The position numbers and the translations under genes are program-made. This document shows, in pieces, positions 1 through 9,113 of a DNA stretch of 36,295 nt. Source of the DNA: Mycoplana rhizolycopersici (lineage in GTDB: Bacteria > Pseudomonadota > Alphaproteobacteria > Rhizobiales > Rhizobiaceae); NCBI RefSeq assembly GCF_013378445.1, contig NZ_JABXYK010000029.1:1-36295 (forward strand), in the 5' to 3' direction. The notes below the pieces were generated by a model. It was given only the letters and a program-made list of their open reading frames with translations. It had not been told where the DNA came from and ran no database searches. Within the stretch, counting starts at the first letter, position 1. The number at the start of each line of letters is the position of its first letter.

Positions 1-10
1 GCGACGTGAT

Positions 11-44
11 GCGGTGCTGCGCAGCCGGAATGGCTCCGCACCGC
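11..44. terminator. Hairpin upstream of nirK
   Basis: Arms GCGGTGC (11-17) and GCACCGC (38-44) pair perfectly and enclose a second small stem, AGCC (23-26) with GGCT (32-35). No T-run follows. It may be the 3' end structure of a gene or mobile element lying left of the window; nothing else in the first 110 bases looks like a gene. Confidence 0.35.
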
Positions 45-112
45 AACCCGCCGCTACCGTCCCAAATACAGCAACCCAAAACCGCCGGAGCGAACTTAAA
101 ACTGGATAAAAT

Positions 113-1243
113 TTGGGGGCAAGGTCAAGACGCACCATGCTGGCCGGAGCGGTTCTGGCAACTGCTCTCATGCCGATGATCACCGCAAGCGCGGCTCGCG
201 CCGAGGGCGGCGACATCAAAACCAATGCCGCAGCCGTTGAAGCTGACATCGCCAAGCTGCAACGCGTCAAGGTCGATCTGGTCGCGCCGCCCTTCATCCA
301 TGCGCATAGCCAAAAGGCCGAAGGCGGACCGAAGGTCGTCGAATTCACGCTGACCATCGAGGAGAAGAAGATCATCGTTGATGATGCTGGCACTGAGGTC
401 CATGCCATGACCTTCAACGGCTCGGTTCCCGGCCCGATGATGGTCGTCCATGAAGGTGACTATGTCGAGGTGACCCTGATCAATCCGGCCACCAACAGCC
501 TGCAGCACAACATCGATTTCCATTCGGCAACCGGTGCACTTGGCGGCGGAGCACTGACTCTGGTCAATCCGGGCGAAACGGCGGTCTTGCGCTTCAAGGC
601 CACAAAGGCCGGCGTCTTCGTCTACCATTGCGCACCTCCCGGAATGGTGCCGTGGCACGTCACCTCGGGCATGAACGGCGCGATCATGGTCCTGCCGCGT
701 GAAGGCCTGAAAGACCACAAGGGCAATGACCTACCTTATGACAAGGCATACTATGTTGGCGAGCAGGACTTCTATGTCCCGAAGGATGCCGACGGCAATT
801 ACAAGAAATACAAGAGTGCCGGCGACGCCTATGCTGACGTGCTCGAAGTCATGAATACGCTCACCCCGAGCCATATTGTCTTCAACGGAGCCGTTGGCGC
901 GTTGACCGGCGACCATGCGATGACGGCGGAAGTCGGGGACCGGGTACTGATCCTGCATTCGCAGGCCAATCGCGACACCCGCCCGCACCTGATCGGAGGC
1001 CATGGAGATTATGTCTGGGCAACCGGCAAGTTCGCCAATCCGCCGGAACTCGATCAGGAAACCTGGTTCATTCCTGGAGGTGCCGCAGGCGCCGCCTACT
1101 ACACCTTCCAGCAGCCGGGCATCTACGCCTATGTCAACCACAACCTGATCGAGGCCTTCGAGAAGGGGGCTGCCGCCCACTTCAAGGTCACCGGCGACTG
1201 GAACGACGATCTGATGACCGCGGTCGTCAAGCCGGAAAGCTGA
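113..1243 (+). CDS. nirK: Copper-containing nitrite reductase NirK (abnormal 5' end)
   Basis: Periplasmic trimeric enzyme reducing nitrite to nitric oxide, the defining step of denitrification. Two cupredoxin domains are intact. Type 1 and type 2 copper ligands are visible in QHNIDFH (about residue 131) and in the [17 protein letters not shown] stretch (about 171-186). The IDFH aspartate and the [11 protein letters not shown] and YVNHNL histidines complete the catalytic site. The signal peptide keeps a twin-arginine SRRTML followed by a hydrophobic stretch. The start is odd: an in-frame TAA at 107-109 leaves only TTG at 113 before the twin arginine. The first ATG (137) falls after it, and there is no Shine-Dalgarno at normal spacing. 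Family members usually carry several more residues before RR. No FNR/NnrR-type box is present upstream. The body is clearly nirK; whether it is expressed from this start is uncertain. Confidence 0.93.
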   Translation: MGARSRRTMLAGAVLATALMPMITASAARAEGGDIKTNAAAVEADIAKLQRVKVDLVAPPFIHAHSQKAEGGPKVVEFTLTIEEKKIIVDDAGTEVHAMTFNGSVPGPMMVVHEGDYVEVTLINPATNSLQHNIDFHSATGALGGGALTLVNPGETAVLRFKATKAGVFVYHCAPPGMVPWHVTSGMNGAIMVLPREGLKDHKGNDLPYDKAYYVGEQDFYVPKDADGNYKKYKSAGDAYADVLEVMNTLTPSHIVFNGAVGALTGDHAMTAEVGDRVLILHSQANRDTRPHLIGGHGDYVWATGKFANPPELDQETWFIPGGAAGAAYYTFQQPGIYAYVNHNLIEAFEKGAAAHFKVTGDWNDDLMTAVVKPES

Positions 1244-1250
1244 TCGAACG

Positions 1251-1283
1251 GCGGGAGGGCGCTCCTGAGGAGTGCCCTCCCGC
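1251..1283 (+). terminator. Strong hairpin between nirK and nirV
   Basis: Fifteen-base arms (1251-1265 and 1269-1283) pair around a TGA loop, with one G-T wobble and otherwise G/C-rich pairing. It starts 7 bases after the nirK stop. No T-run follows, so it may stabilise the nirK 3' end or partially terminate ahead of nirV rather than act as a full rho-independent terminator. Confidence 0.65.
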
Positions 1284-1315
1284 AAGTCTACCCCTATTCG
1301 ACGTGGATCGCTTCC

Positions 1316-2209
1316 ATGCTTGCCTTGATGTCTGCAACGCTCCCGCAAAAAGCCATCAGTTCGCTACTGCTACCGGTCGGGCTCATTGCGGCCCTTTCCG
1401 CTGCCGTCGTCATCCAGTCCGGAATGATCCGTTTCGGTTCGTCCGCGCTTGTGGAGCCGCCTGTGATCACAGTGGAAGCAGGCACGTTCCTCTATCGCCA
1501 GCCAGGTGAGTTTTACCGAAGCGGATTTGCCGTCGATGGTCCGAAGGCGCAAGAGACGATAACCCACCCGCTCTCGATCATGAAGTTCCAGGTCAGCACT
1601 CTGGACTACGACGCGTGCGCGGACGACGGAGCCTGCCCGGCGCGGGAATCGGCCACGCCATCGCGAGCCGACCTTCCGGCGACAGGTATCAGCCACGACG
1701 ATGCGACCGCCTATGCAAAGTGGCTGTCAGACCAGACCGGCTCGATCTGGCGCTTGCCGGACGACCGCGAACTTGCCTTTGCCGCAGCCGAGGACTTCCC
1801 AGACGACGCATTGGGTGTCGATGCCGACAGCGGAAATCCGGCGCTGCGCTGGCTTGCGGACTACGAGCGCGAGGCAGCCCGAAAACGCTCGCGCGATCCC
1901 CAACCGCTGCCCTATGGCAGTTTCGGTGAAAACGGCCACGGCCTTGCCGATTTCGCCGGCAATGTCTGGGAGTGGACGTCCACCTGTAACCGGCGTGTCG
2001 ATCTGGCAAACAACGGAGCCGCAAGCGCCGTCGAAACCTGCGGCGTCTATATCGCTGCGGGCAAGCACCGGGCGCCCCTGAGCTCCTTCATCCGCGACCC
2101 GAAGAGCGGCGGCTGTGCAGTCGGTGTCCCGCCGGATCATGTCGGCTTCCGCCTCGTCAAGGACACTCGCTGGTACGCTCCATTCCTATCCTCGATCGGT
2201 ATCTTGTAA
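1316..2209 (+). CDS. nirV: NirV, formylglycine-generating-enzyme-like protein
   Basis: Member of the SUMF1/FGE-sulfatase fold family that commonly sits directly after nirK. Its role in nitrite reduction or NirK maturation is not settled. Residues 10-34 form a single hydrophobic N-terminal segment, which suggests a membrane anchor or uncleaved signal. Family signatures are WRLPDDRELAFAA (about 146) and GLADFAGNVWEWTSTC (about 209), with the C-terminal GFRLV typical of the fold. Length (297 residues) is normal. ATG 1316 is used; ATG 1328 is an equally possible start. It lies 72 bases after nirK, separated by the strong hairpin. Confidence 0.88.
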   Translation: MLALMSATLPQKAISSLLLPVGLIAALSAAVVIQSGMIRFGSSALVEPPVITVEAGTFLYRQPGEFYRSGFAVDGPKAQETITHPLSIMKFQVSTLDYDACADDGACPARESATPSRADLPATGISHDDATAYAKWLSDQTGSIWRLPDDRELAFAAAEDFPDDALGVDADSGNPALRWLADYEREAARKRSRDPQPLPYGSFGENGHGLADFAGNVWEWTSTCNRRVDLANNGAASAVETCGVYIAAGKHRAPLSSFIRDPKSGGCAVGVPPDHVGFRLVKDTRWYAPFLSSIGIL

Positions 2210-2308
2210 TTGGAGATGCGCCTGTCGCGTTGGACACTCGCGAAGATAGCCTTTATGGAATTGGGTAAAGGCTGTTGATGTGCGCTGGTGGCAGGTGAGG
2301 GACGTGTT

Positions 2309-3010
2309 TTGAAGCTTGACCGGACGATCATCAAGTCCCTGTCGTTGTTTGACAAGATGACTGATGACGAGTTGGATGCCTTGCTCGTTCCTGCTCAGTC
2401 TAGGCGCTTGCCGATTGGCGAGTCGGTATTCGAACAAGGACAGCCGGCCACGCACTTCTTTCTGCTCTTGCACGGTCGTCTGAAAGTCACTCAGGTGACC
2501 AGCGCTGGTCAACAGATCATCGTTCGCGTTGTCCATCCAGGCGACCTCTTCGGCTTTGCAAAGGCGCTGCAACGAAATGACTATCCGGGAACAGCTCTTG
2601 CTGCCGCGGAGAGCGTCGTTCTTTCCTGGCCGACTGAGCTGTGGCCGAAATTCGTGGAACGCAATCCAAGACTTGCGGTTAGCGCAATGGAGACCATTGG
2701 ACAAAGGCTTGAGGAGGCGCATGTCCGTATCAGGGAAATGTCTACGCAGGAAGTCGAGAAGAGGGTAGCGCACACCGTGCTGCGACTGGCTCAAAAAGCG
2801 GGTCGTTCAGAGGCCGCGGGCATACGAATCGATTTCCCAATCTCGAGGCAGGATATCGCCGAGATGACGGGAACGACAGTGCATACGGTATCACGCATCT
2901 TCAGTACCTGGGAGAGCAGGGGGCTGATCGAAGGTGGGCGACAGAAACTCCTTGTTCGCGATCTTGCCGAACTCGCAGCCTTGGCGGAATCGCTCCCGGA
3001 GCGGAGATGA
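2309..3010 (+). CDS. nnrR: Crp/Fnr-family regulator NnrR
   Basis: Transcription activator of denitrification genes, known in rhizobia to respond to nitric oxide. The N-terminal half is a cyclic-nucleotide-binding-type beta-roll ([24 protein letters not shown]). The C-terminal half carries a winged helix with recognition helix [20 protein letters not shown] (from about residue 177). There is no N-terminal cysteine cluster of the FNR type. The annotated start is TTG 2309, placed 8 bases after GGTGAGG; GTG 2288 would add seven residues but has no ribosome binding site. It follows nirV by about 100 bases and precedes the pseudoazurin gene, whose promoter carries a matching TTG-N8-CAA palindrome. 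Confidence 0.85.
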   Translation: MKLDRTIIKSLSLFDKMTDDELDALLVPAQSRRLPIGESVFEQGQPATHFFLLLHGRLKVTQVTSAGQQIIVRVVHPGDLFGFAKALQRNDYPGTALAAAESVVLSWPTELWPKFVERNPRLAVSAMETIGQRLEEAHVRIREMSTQEVEKRVAHTVLRLAQKAGRSEAAGIRIDFPISRQDIAEMTGTTVHTVSRIFSTWESRGLIEGGRQKLLVRDLAELAALAESLPERR

Positions 3011-3031
3011 GCGCAGGAAACGCTCTCGTAC

Positions 3032-3045
3032 TTGATATTGCGCAA
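3032..3045 (+). promoter_or_regulatory. FNR/NnrR-type box of the pseudoazurin promoter
   Basis: TTGATATTGCGCAA fits TTG-N8-CAA. A -10-like TATCTT lies at 3068-3073, so a start near 3080 would put the box centre (3038.5) at -41.5, the classic class II activator position. Likely bound by NnrR or FixK. Confidence 0.65.
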
Positions 3046-3114
3046 AGAGGGCGAAGCAATCTCCGCCTATCTTTTCTCCAACGGAACGAGGTGTTTCCGT
3101 GTAAGGAGATGAAA

Positions 3115-3555
3115 ATGAAACTTCGTAGTTTGACCATGGCGGCAGTCCTCTTGCTCTCGGCTCCGGCTCTTTCAATCGCTGCCGATTTCGAGGTCAAGAT
3201 GCTGAACAAGGGCGCTGATGGCGCCATGGTCTTTGAGCCGGCCGGTCTGAAGATCGCGCCCGGCGACACCGTCACCTTCACGCCGACCGACAAGGGCCAC
3301 AATGCCGAGGTCATCAAGGGCATGCTTCCGGAAGGTGCCGCCGAGTTTAAGGGCAAGATGAATGAGCAGATCAAGGTGACCTTCGACGTTCCCGGCCTCT
3401 ATGGCGTCAAATGCGCTCCGCATGTTGGCATGGGCATGGTCGCTGCCATTCTCGTCGGCGATGCCCCGGCCGCCAACCTCGAAGCCTTCAACGCCGCAAA
3501 GCTGCCGAAGAAAGCGCGCGAGCGCATCGACGCGGCTGTGGCTGCCGCCAAGTAA
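3115..3555 (+). CDS. azu: Pseudoazurin (type 1 copper electron carrier)
   Basis: Small blue copper protein that delivers electrons to NirK and, in some species, to NosZ in the periplasm. The signal peptide is [22 protein letters not shown], cleaved before ADF. Copper ligands are His62 (GHNAEV), Cys100 and His103 (CAPH) and Met108 (GMGM); the 38-residue His-to-Cys spacing matches known pseudoazurins. ATG 3115 is chosen because TAAGGAG (3102-3108) sits 6 bases before it; an in-frame ATG at 3109 touches the Shine-Dalgarno. The open frame extends upstream to 3007 but that part overlaps the promoter. At 146 residues the length is normal. Confidence 0.92.
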   Translation: MKLRSLTMAAVLLLSAPALSIAADFEVKMLNKGADGAMVFEPAGLKIAPGDTVTFTPTDKGHNAEVIKGMLPEGAAEFKGKMNEQIKVTFDVPGLYGVKCAPHVGMGMVAAILVGDAPAANLEAFNAAKLPKKARERIDAAVAAAK

Positions 3556-3584
3556 GCCGCAGGACTATTGCAGGTTTTGTGGCT

Positions 3585-3619
3585 GACGCCGCCGGGGTCG
3601 CTGATCCCCCGGCGGCGTC
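3585..3619. terminator. Bidirectional hairpin between azu and napC
   Basis: Thirteen-base perfect arms GACGCCGCCGGGG (3585-3597) and CCCCGGCGGCGTC (3607-3619) enclose a 9-base loop. It sits between convergent pseudoazurin (plus) and napC (minus) genes, 30 to 40 bases from each stop. No long T-run on either side. Confidence 0.6.
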
Positions 3620-3656
3620 GACGTTGGAGAAAGTCTTAGGTGCTCGGATAGCAGTA

Positions 3657-4367
3657 TCAATGGCCGCCGTCGGCCAGGAGTCCGCTATGGGCGCGGTTGA
3701 TAGCGTTGCGTAGCTCGTCAACTGCCGATGCGGTCGGCAGCTCCTTCCCTTCCAGTTCCTCCGGCATTTTCCAGCCAGGATCGATCCCTTGCATATTTGG
3801 AAGCTCGTGGGCGATGCCCTTGTGGCAATCGATGCACGTTGCCTTGCCGTTCAGGAGATAACGAGTGTGGATCTCAGCCGCACGTTCTGTCTGCTTCGAC
3901 AGGTCCATGGCGGCCGAGGAATGGCAGTTTCGGCATTCGAGACTGTCGTTTGCCTTCAACCTTGCCCACTCATGCTGCGCAAGGCGCAACCTCTGGTCCA
4001 AGAACTTCTGGCGTGTATCGATCGTCCCGAAGATCTTGCCCCAAACTTCCTTCGAGGCTTGCATCTTACGGGCGATCTTATCCGTCCATTCATGAGGCAC
4101 ATGACAGTCTGGGCAAGATGCTCTCACTCCGGATCGGTTGGAAAAATGCACGGTTCTGGTCATCTCCTCGTACACGTTGGTTTTCATTTCGTGACAGCTA
4201 ACGCAGAAGGTTTCCGTGTTGGTGAGCTCGAGTGCGGTGTTGAAGGCGCCCCAGAACATCACGCCCCCGACAAAGCCGCCCAGCGTCAAGAAGGCAAGGC
4301 TCAGCGTCGCCGCCGGTGTCGTGAGAACGCGCCATATCCAGGCAAACAGATTGCGGAGCCTCTGCAT
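3657..4367 (-). CDS. napC: NapC, tetraheme quinol dehydrogenase
   Basis: Membrane-anchored c-type cytochrome of the NapC/NirT family that takes electrons from quinol and passes them to NapB-NapA. One N-terminal transmembrane helix (about residues 18-40) is followed by four CxxCH heme sites: CVSCH, CPDCH, CRNCH and CIDCH. Length (236 residues) is typical. It starts two bases after the napB stop and is the last gene of napEFDABC. Confidence 0.95.
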   Translation of the reverse strand: MQRLRNLFAWIWRVLTTPAATLSLAFLTLGGFVGGVMFWGAFNTALELTNTETFCVSCHEMKTNVYEEMTRTVHFSNRSGVRASCPDCHVPHEWTDKIARKMQASKEVWGKIFGTIDTRQKFLDQRLRLAQHEWARLKANDSLECRNCHSSAAMDLSKQTERAAEIHTRYLLNGKATCIDCHKGIAHELPNMQGIDPGWKMPEELEGKELPTASAVDELRNAINRAHSGLLADGGH

Positions 4368-4369
4368 CT

Positions 4370-4861
4370 TTAATGCTCCTCACCCATCAGCTTCACCCCC
4401 ATGTCGCTCATGTCGCGAAAGGTGTTGCCGACCAGAGGGTTCGTCTCTGCCTGGGGAACATGGCAGGCCGTGCAGAAGTATCGACGCGGCGAGACATCCG
4501 CCAGCATCTGTCCTTCCCTTGTAATGTAGTGCGTCACGCTGATCATCGGTGCACCAGAGCCCTCAGTGAACTCGCGCTTGTGGCAAGAGAGGCATCTATT
4601 CGTGTTGACCGACAGTTGGTAGCCTTCGATGGAATGGGGAATGACAGGCGGTTGATCGGGGTAGGCACGCATCTTTCGCACGTCATCCACATTCCATTTT
4701 GGCAAGGGCTTTGCCGGGACGCTCTCCATCTGTTGCGGTGGACCCGACAATTGCGGAACCGATTGTGCGACGACGCCACCACCAATGAGGCAGACTGCCA
4801 GCAAAGCGACGGCACCAATTCGGCCTCTTGTCAGGCCACGGGAACGATCTTGACTGCGCAT
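4370..4861 (-). CDS. napB: NapB, diheme cytochrome subunit of periplasmic nitrate reductase
   Basis: Small electron-transfer subunit that partners NapA. It has an N-terminal signal peptide (hydrophobic residues about 16-32) and two CxxCH heme sites, CLSCH and CTACH. Axial histidine candidates are PHSIEGY and THYITREG. Length is 163 residues. Its start overlaps the end of napA by 31 bases, which suggests translational coupling. Confidence 0.94.
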   Translation of the reverse strand: MRSQDRSRGLTRGRIGAVALLAVCLIGGGVVAQSVPQLSGPPQQMESVPAKPLPKWNVDDVRKMRAYPDQPPVIPHSIEGYQLSVNTNRCLSCHKREFTEGSGAPMISVTHYITREGQMLADVSPRRYFCTACHVPQAETNPLVGNTFRDMSDMGVKLMGEEH

Positions 4862-7335
4862 TTCTTGAAATCCGTTTGTTTGGAGATCGGATCGGTGGCG
4901 TCAAGCGTCACCTTGTTGATCAGCTGGCTGGCATCGAACCATGGGACGAAGATCACGCCGGGTGGCATTCGGTTGCGGCCCCGGGTCTCGACGCGGGTTC
5001 GCATCTCGCCACGACGCGAGACGATGGTGATTTCCGCCCCCTGATTGATCCCGCGCTTTCGGGCATCATCGGCGTTCATGAAACAGCGGGCGCCGGGGAA
5101 GGCCTTGTACAGTTCCGGCACTCTCATCGTCATCGACCCGGAATGCCAGTGCTCCAGCACTCGGCCTGTTACCAACCAGAAATCATATTCCTCATCCGGC
5201 GACTCCGCCGGCGGTTCATAGGGCACAGCCAGGATGACTGCCCGTCCGTCAGGCTTGCCGTAGAAGCGTACACCTTCACCCGGCTTTACGTAGGGGTCAT
5301 AGCCCTCCCGGTAGCGCCACTTCGTCTCCTTGCCATCAACGACCGGCCAACGAAGACCGCGTTCCTGATGATACACGTCATAGGGCGCCAGATCATGGCC
5401 ATGCCCACGACCAAACTCGGCATATTCCTCGAAGAGGCCCTTCTGGATGTAGAATCCGAACGCTTCGGCTTCGCGATTGGCATAATCGGCGTCCACTTCG
5501 GACAGGGGGTACCGGTCCACCTTCCCATTGGCGAACAGCACGTCGAAAAGCGTCTTTCCGCGGTAGTCCGGGTTTTGCGTCAGGACCTCCTCGGTCCAGA
5601 CTTCGTCCGTGGTGAATCTTTTGGAGAACTCCACCAGTTGCCAGAGATCGGAGCGGGCTTCACCCGGCGCATTGACCAATTGATGCCAGACATGCGTTCG
5701 CCGCTCCGCATTGCCATAGGCCCCTTCCTTCTCGACCCACATAGCTGCGGGCAAAATGAGATCCGCAGACATGGCCGTGATCGTCGGGTAGGCGTCTGAG
5801 ACGACAATGAAATTATCGGGGTTCCGATAGCCCAGATAGGTTTCATTGCTGTTATTGGGTGCCGCCTGAACGTTGTTGTTGACCTGAACCCAGTAGAAAT
5901 TCAGCTTCCCGTCCTTCAGCATCCTGTCTTGTTGCACGGCGTGGTATCCGGGCTTGTCGGGAAGAAGGCCGTCCGGCAGCTTCCATATCTCCTCTGCGTG
6001 ATGCCGGTGCTCTGGATTGGTCACGACCATGTCCGCTGGCAGGCGATGCGCAAAAGTGCCGACTTCGCGCGCCGTTCCGCAGGCGGATGGCTGGCCCGTC
6101 AGCGAAAACGGCCCATTGCCCGGCTCTGAGATTTTTCCCGTCAGCAGGTGCAAATTGTAGATCATGTGGTTTGCCCAGACACCGCGCGTGTGCTGGTTGA
6201 AGCCCATGGTCCAAAGCGACATGATCTTGGTGTCGGGATTGGCATAGAGTTCGGCGAGCTGCTCCAGAAAGCCTGGATCAGCGCCTGTCAGTTCAGCCAC
6301 TTTCTCGAGTGTATAGTCCGAAACGAAGGCCTTGAAGCTGTCGAAGTCAATCGGCTCCATCTTTGTGGGATCACCGGCATTCTTCGCCTTCACCTCAAGC
6401 GGATCATCCTCTCGAAGCCCATAGCCGATATCATCCACACCCTTCATGAAGGTCGTGTGTGCTTTCACAAACTCCTCGTTCACGCGACCTGTAGATATGA
6501 TGTGATTGGCGATGTAGTTCATGATCGCCAAATCTGTGCTGGGTGTGAAGATGATGGGAATATCCGCCAAGTCCATGCTGCGGTGAGTGAAGGTCGACAG
6601 CACGGCAACCTTTACATGTTCGTGGCCCAGTCGGCGGTCTGCGAGGCGCGTCCAGAGGATTGGGTGCATCTCGGCCATGTTCGAGCCCCAGAGCACGAAG
6701 GCGTCGGCGTGCTCGAAGTCATCGTAACAGCCCATCGGTTCATCCATGCCGAAGGTTCGCATGAAAGCGTAAGCCGCCGATGCCATGCAGTGCCTTGCAT
6801 TAGGATCGAGGTTATTGGAACGGAAGCCGGCGCGCATGAGCTTGGTCGCAGCATAGCCTTCGAAAATCGTCCACTGGCCGGAACCGAACATGCCGACCGC
6901 AGTGGGACCCTTCTCGCGCAGCACTTTCTTGCACTGCTCGGCCATGACGTCGAATGCTTCGTCCCAGCTCACGGGTTCGAACTCGCCGTCTTTGGCAAAT
7001 TGCCCGTTGCGTTTGCGCAGGAGTGGTGTGGTCAGGCGGTCCTCGCCATACATGATCTTCGAGAGGAAGTAGCCCTTGATGCAGTTCAGGCCGCGGTTCA
7101 CCTCCGCCTGCATGTCGCCATGCGTAGCGACGACTTGTCCTTCCTTGACGCCGACCATGACACCGCAACCGGTCCCACAGAACCGACAGGGCGCTTTGGA
7201 CCATTTGATCTCAAGCGACTCGACGCCGCCGGGAACAGACTGTGCATTGGCCGGCAAGCTTACGCCGGCAGTGGCCGCCGCAATCGCGGCAGCATGGGCC
7301 TTGAGCAGACTACGCCGCGTCAGTTCTGTGTCCAT
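4831..7335 (-). CDS. napA: NapA, catalytic subunit of periplasmic nitrate reductase
   Basis: Molybdenum bis-MGD enzyme reducing nitrate to nitrite in the periplasm. The twin-arginine signal reads [13 protein letters not shown]. The [4Fe-4S] cysteines are C50, C53, C57 and C85 ([15 protein letters not shown]), and the molybdenum ligand is probably C182 (RHCMASA). The C-terminal molydopterin-dinucleotide-binding domain includes [12 protein letters not shown] and [17 protein letters not shown] 7335 is chosen because GGAGGAGGG precedes it; an in-frame codon at 7365 would add ten residues ahead of the signal. The resulting 834 residues match the family. The first bases overlap the end of napD. Confidence 0.97.
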   Translation of the reverse strand: MDTELTRRSLLKAHAAAIAAATAGVSLPANAQSVPGGVESLEIKWSKAPCRFCGTGCGVMVGVKEGQVVATHGDMQAEVNRGLNCIKGYFLSKIMYGEDRLTTPLLRKRNGQFAKDGEFEPVSWDEAFDVMAEQCKKVLREKGPTAVGMFGSGQWTIFEGYAATKLMRAGFRSNNLDPNARHCMASAAYAFMRTFGMDEPMGCYDDFEHADAFVLWGSNMAEMHPILWTRLADRRLGHEHVKVAVLSTFTHRSMDLADIPIIFTPSTDLAIMNYIANHIISTGRVNEEFVKAHTTFMKGVDDIGYGLREDDPLEVKAKNAGDPTKMEPIDFDSFKAFVSDYTLEKVAELTGADPGFLEQLAELYANPDTKIMSLWTMGFNQHTRGVWANHMIYNLHLLTGKISEPGNGPFSLTGQPSACGTAREVGTFAHRLPADMVVTNPEHRHHAEEIWKLPDGLLPDKPGYHAVQQDRMLKDGKLNFYWVQVNNNVQAAPNNSNETYLGYRNPDNFIVVSDAYPTITAMSADLILPAAMWVEKEGAYGNAERRTHVWHQLVNAPGEARSDLWQLVEFSKRFTTDEVWTEEVLTQNPDYRGKTLFDVLFANGKVDRYPLSEVDADYANREAEAFGFYIQKGLFEEYAEFGRGHGHDLAPYDVYHQERGLRWPVVDGKETKWRYREGYDPYVKPGEGVRFYGKPDGRAVILAVPYEPPAESPDEEYDFWLVTGRVLEHWHSGSMTMRVPELYKAFPGARCFMNADDARKRGINQGAEITIVSRRGEMRTRVETRGRNRMPPGVIFVPWFDASQLINKVTLDATDPISKQTDFKKCAVKIVPVA

Positions 7336-7603
7336 CGATCGAACCCTCCTCCAAACTCTCTGCATGCTCGAAAACCATGTTTGCCGCCATGACGTCCGGA
7401 AGACCTGATATTGCGGCCAATGTCGCGCCCATTTCGCCGCTGGACCTGCCTTCGATCACGATGATGATCTTGCCTTGCTCGGCGGCATGTACCTCGACGT
7501 TCGGCACCTCCGCCAATGCTTCTAGAACGCCACCAGCTGTTGCCGGCGAGGTTAGGATCACGGCACTTGAAACATGGAAGCGTTCAGGGTTGCGCGTGTG
7601 CAT
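7310..7603 (-). CDS. napD: NapD, NapA signal-peptide chaperone
   Basis: Cytoplasmic chaperone that binds the twin-arginine signal of NapA before export. The ferredoxin-like fold is suggested by [20 protein letters not shown] and the GKIIIVIEG strand. ATG 7603 (MHTRNPERF) gives 97 residues, near family length; the frame is open upstream to 7657 but that part lies wholly inside napF. It overlaps napF by 20 bases and napA by 26, so the three are translationally linked. Confidence 0.88.
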   Translation of the reverse strand: MHTRNPERFHVSSAVILTSPATAGGVLEALAEVPNVEVHAAEQGKIIIVIEGRSSGEMGATLAAISGLPDVMAANMVFEHAESLEEGSIDGHRTDAA

Positions 7604-8084
7604 CTGGTCCACTCCTGCTCGACATGGAAATTGCGTTTGTCGGACAGCGGCCGACACAGGCGCCGCAGCCGGTGCAGTCGTCTACTGCAACGTCCGGCTG
7701 CCATGGCCCGCCGGCTCGCGGACGAAACCTGATAGCGTCGGTCGGACAGTGGTCACGACATGATTGACAGTCGACGCCGTTGAGCGCCAGACAGTGCGAC
7801 AAGACTTGCGCTTTGTAAGGGAAAGAAAGCTCGGCGCTGAAAAAGACGTCGGAACGTGGACAGTTATCGCGACACTCGCCGCAGAAATTGCATCCATCGT
7901 GGGAAAAATCGAGCGCCGGCAAGCCAGCCTGCATCGAGATGATTGATGTCGGACAGTGATTAACACATGCCCTGCATTGCTCGCAGATCTCTGCAATGGG
8001 ACGCACGAGACCTGGGGGATAGATGCGTTCTTCTTCACGCACTCGCCCGCGAAGGAAGGCCCGTCGTGAGAGCGAGGTCACCAT
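7584..8084 (-). CDS. napF: NapF, iron-sulfur protein of nitrate reductase maturation
   Basis: Cytoplasmic ferredoxin-type protein that interacts with NapA and is thought to help in cofactor assembly or energy coupling. Four cysteine clusters are visible: CEQCRACVNHCP, CNFCGECRDNCP, CQSCRDHCP (its first cysteine farther upstream in SHCLAL) and CTGCGACVGRCP. The start reads SLSRRAFLRGRV and follows a GGGAGG ribosome binding site. Length is 166 residues. Only nine bases separate it from napE. Confidence 0.93.
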   Translation of the reverse strand: MVTSLSRRAFLRGRVREEERIYPPGLVRPIAEICEQCRACVNHCPTSIISMQAGLPALDFSHDGCNFCGECRDNCPRSDVFFSAELSFPYKAQVLSHCLALNGVDCQSCRDHCPTDAIRFRPRAGGPWQPDVAVDDCTGCGACVGRCPTNAISMSSRSGPDAHAQP

Positions 8085-8093
8085 CCGTCCTCC

Positions 8094-8288
8094 CTACGCA
8101 GGCGGCCCCGGAGGGCCAGCAACAATCTGGTACATCCATACCAGAAAACCAAAGCTGCCGACCGCTGCGACCGCGAGGATTGGCCAGATTCCGAAAGCCA
8201 ATATCACGAAGGTGGTCAGTTCTACCCGGCGCGCGGACCGAACCTCTGTCGCCGACAGCGTCGGATTGTACTGATTGTTCGTTTCCAA
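8094..8288 (-). CDS. napE: NapE, small membrane protein of the nap operon
   Basis: Single-pass membrane protein of unknown exact function that opens many alphaproteobacterial nap operons. A transmembrane helix spans about residues 27-50 (LTTFVILAFGIWPILAVAAVG in the translation). I place the start at TTG 8288 (ETNNQYNPTL follows) because GGAGGAGG lies 7 bases upstream. An ATG at 8309 would put that Shine-Dalgarno inside the gene. The chosen length of 64 residues suits the family. Confidence 0.82.
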   Translation of the reverse strand: METNNQYNPTLSATEVRSARRVELTTFVILAFGIWPILAVAAVGSFGFLVWMYQIVAGPPGPPA

Positions 8289-8365
8289 TGACGCTCCTCC
8301 TCCGCGCATAGCAGTCTGCAAAACGATCACAAAGGTGTCAATCTTAGTTGATTAACGCGATGTTT

Positions 8366-8379
8366 TTGATGCGTATCCT
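8366..8379 (-). promoter_or_regulatory. Degenerate FNR/FixK-type box upstream of nap operon
   Basis: TTGATGCGTATCCT matches TTGAT-N4-ATCAA at 8 of 10 defined bases. A -10-like TAAGAT (minus strand, 8341-8346) lies downstream at roughly class II spacing. The second half-site is imperfect, so this is tentative. Confidence 0.35.
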
Positions 8380-9016
8380 AGCGCCCTTCCAGCATCGGGG
8401 CGCCGTCCAGCTCCGTCAAGGACAACCGGACGACCAAGTGCTGCGGAAGACCATCAGGCCCCAGTTTTATTGCTCCGCTGGCCGCAGAATGAGGCGACTG
8501 TTCAGTGCCGGTCACCGTCGGAGCCGGCGCGGTTGCGGGGTAAGTTTGCGAGGTGCGATCGGCTTCACCTTGCGAAGCGCCTGGGAAAAGCTCGAAGAAG
8601 TCGACATTGATGGCAAATGTGGCGGTTCCGATCCCAAACAGGCCTCCGCGACTGAGCACAAGTCCGTCTATCTGGCCGTCGGGCCCGATCAGCACATCGG
8701 AGACAGTGCCAGCGGCATCGCCCTCAACTGTTACCACCTCTTTGCCTTTGAGGCTTTCAATGAGCCAGCTGCCGGGTTCTATGACGCGTATAAACGCTTC
8801 TTTACCCTGCGCTCTCTTAGCATTCTCGCGAATGACGTCATTTGGCGGAGGCTGCGCCGATGCCGGTGCTGAGTGCACATTCTCCTGCGCAGAAGTTGTT
8901 GATCCCGTGCCCACAATGGACAAAACCACGGACAAGGCACCGATAGTAGCTAAGGTCGAGAGAGTGCTGTTGGTCGCGCACATGGACGGTCCGATCACTG
9001 ACGTATTACGACTCAT
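8378..9016 (-). CDS. Exported PRC-barrel domain protein
   Basis: I recognise the domain but not a specific function. The N-terminus has a hydrophobic segment (STLATIGALSVVLSIVGTG) ending near TTSAQE, probably a signal peptide. The middle shows a PRC-barrel-like pattern: GKEVVTVEGDAAGTVSDVLIGPDGQIDGLVLSRGG (about residues 90-125). A Pro/Ser/Thr-rich linker and a short C-terminal segment with LGPDGLPQHLVVRLS follow. ATG 9016 is used; 9025 and 8983 are alternatives and none has a strong ribosome binding site. It lies between the fixK-type gene and napE on the same strand, so co-expression with nitrate reduction is possible. PRC-barrels usually mediate protein or RNA contacts; the periplasmic partner is unknown. 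Confidence 0.75.
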   Translation of the reverse strand: MSRNTSVIGPSMCATNSTLSTLATIGALSVVLSIVGTGSTTSAQENVHSAPASAQPPPNDVIRENAKRAQGKEAFIRVIEPGSWLIESLKGKEVVTVEGDAAGTVSDVLIGPDGQIDGLVLSRGGLFGIGTATFAINVDFFELFPGASQGEADRTSQTYPATAPAPTVTGTEQSPHSAASGAIKLGPDGLPQHLVVRLSLTELDGAPMLEGR

Positions 9017-9113
9017 CGCCACCAAACCGACGACCCCGTCGCCAGTTCCGTATCGAGGCGCGATACGCGAACCTGCAGATGGCGTTCGACAGCCTCCCGC
9101 GGCCTCTTTATTA

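Noticed and set aside
3-170. Open frame through the first bases of the window in another frame
   Set aside because: No start signal, no recognisable product and it runs into the nirK coding region.
6148-7392. 414-codon plus-strand open frame opposite napA
   Set aside because: Entirely antisense to napA, with no recognisable motif or start signal; typical shadow of a GC-rich gene.
8348-8361. TTGATTAACGCGAT as a second FixK box upstream of napE
   Set aside because: Only the first half-site matches; the second half lacks CAA.
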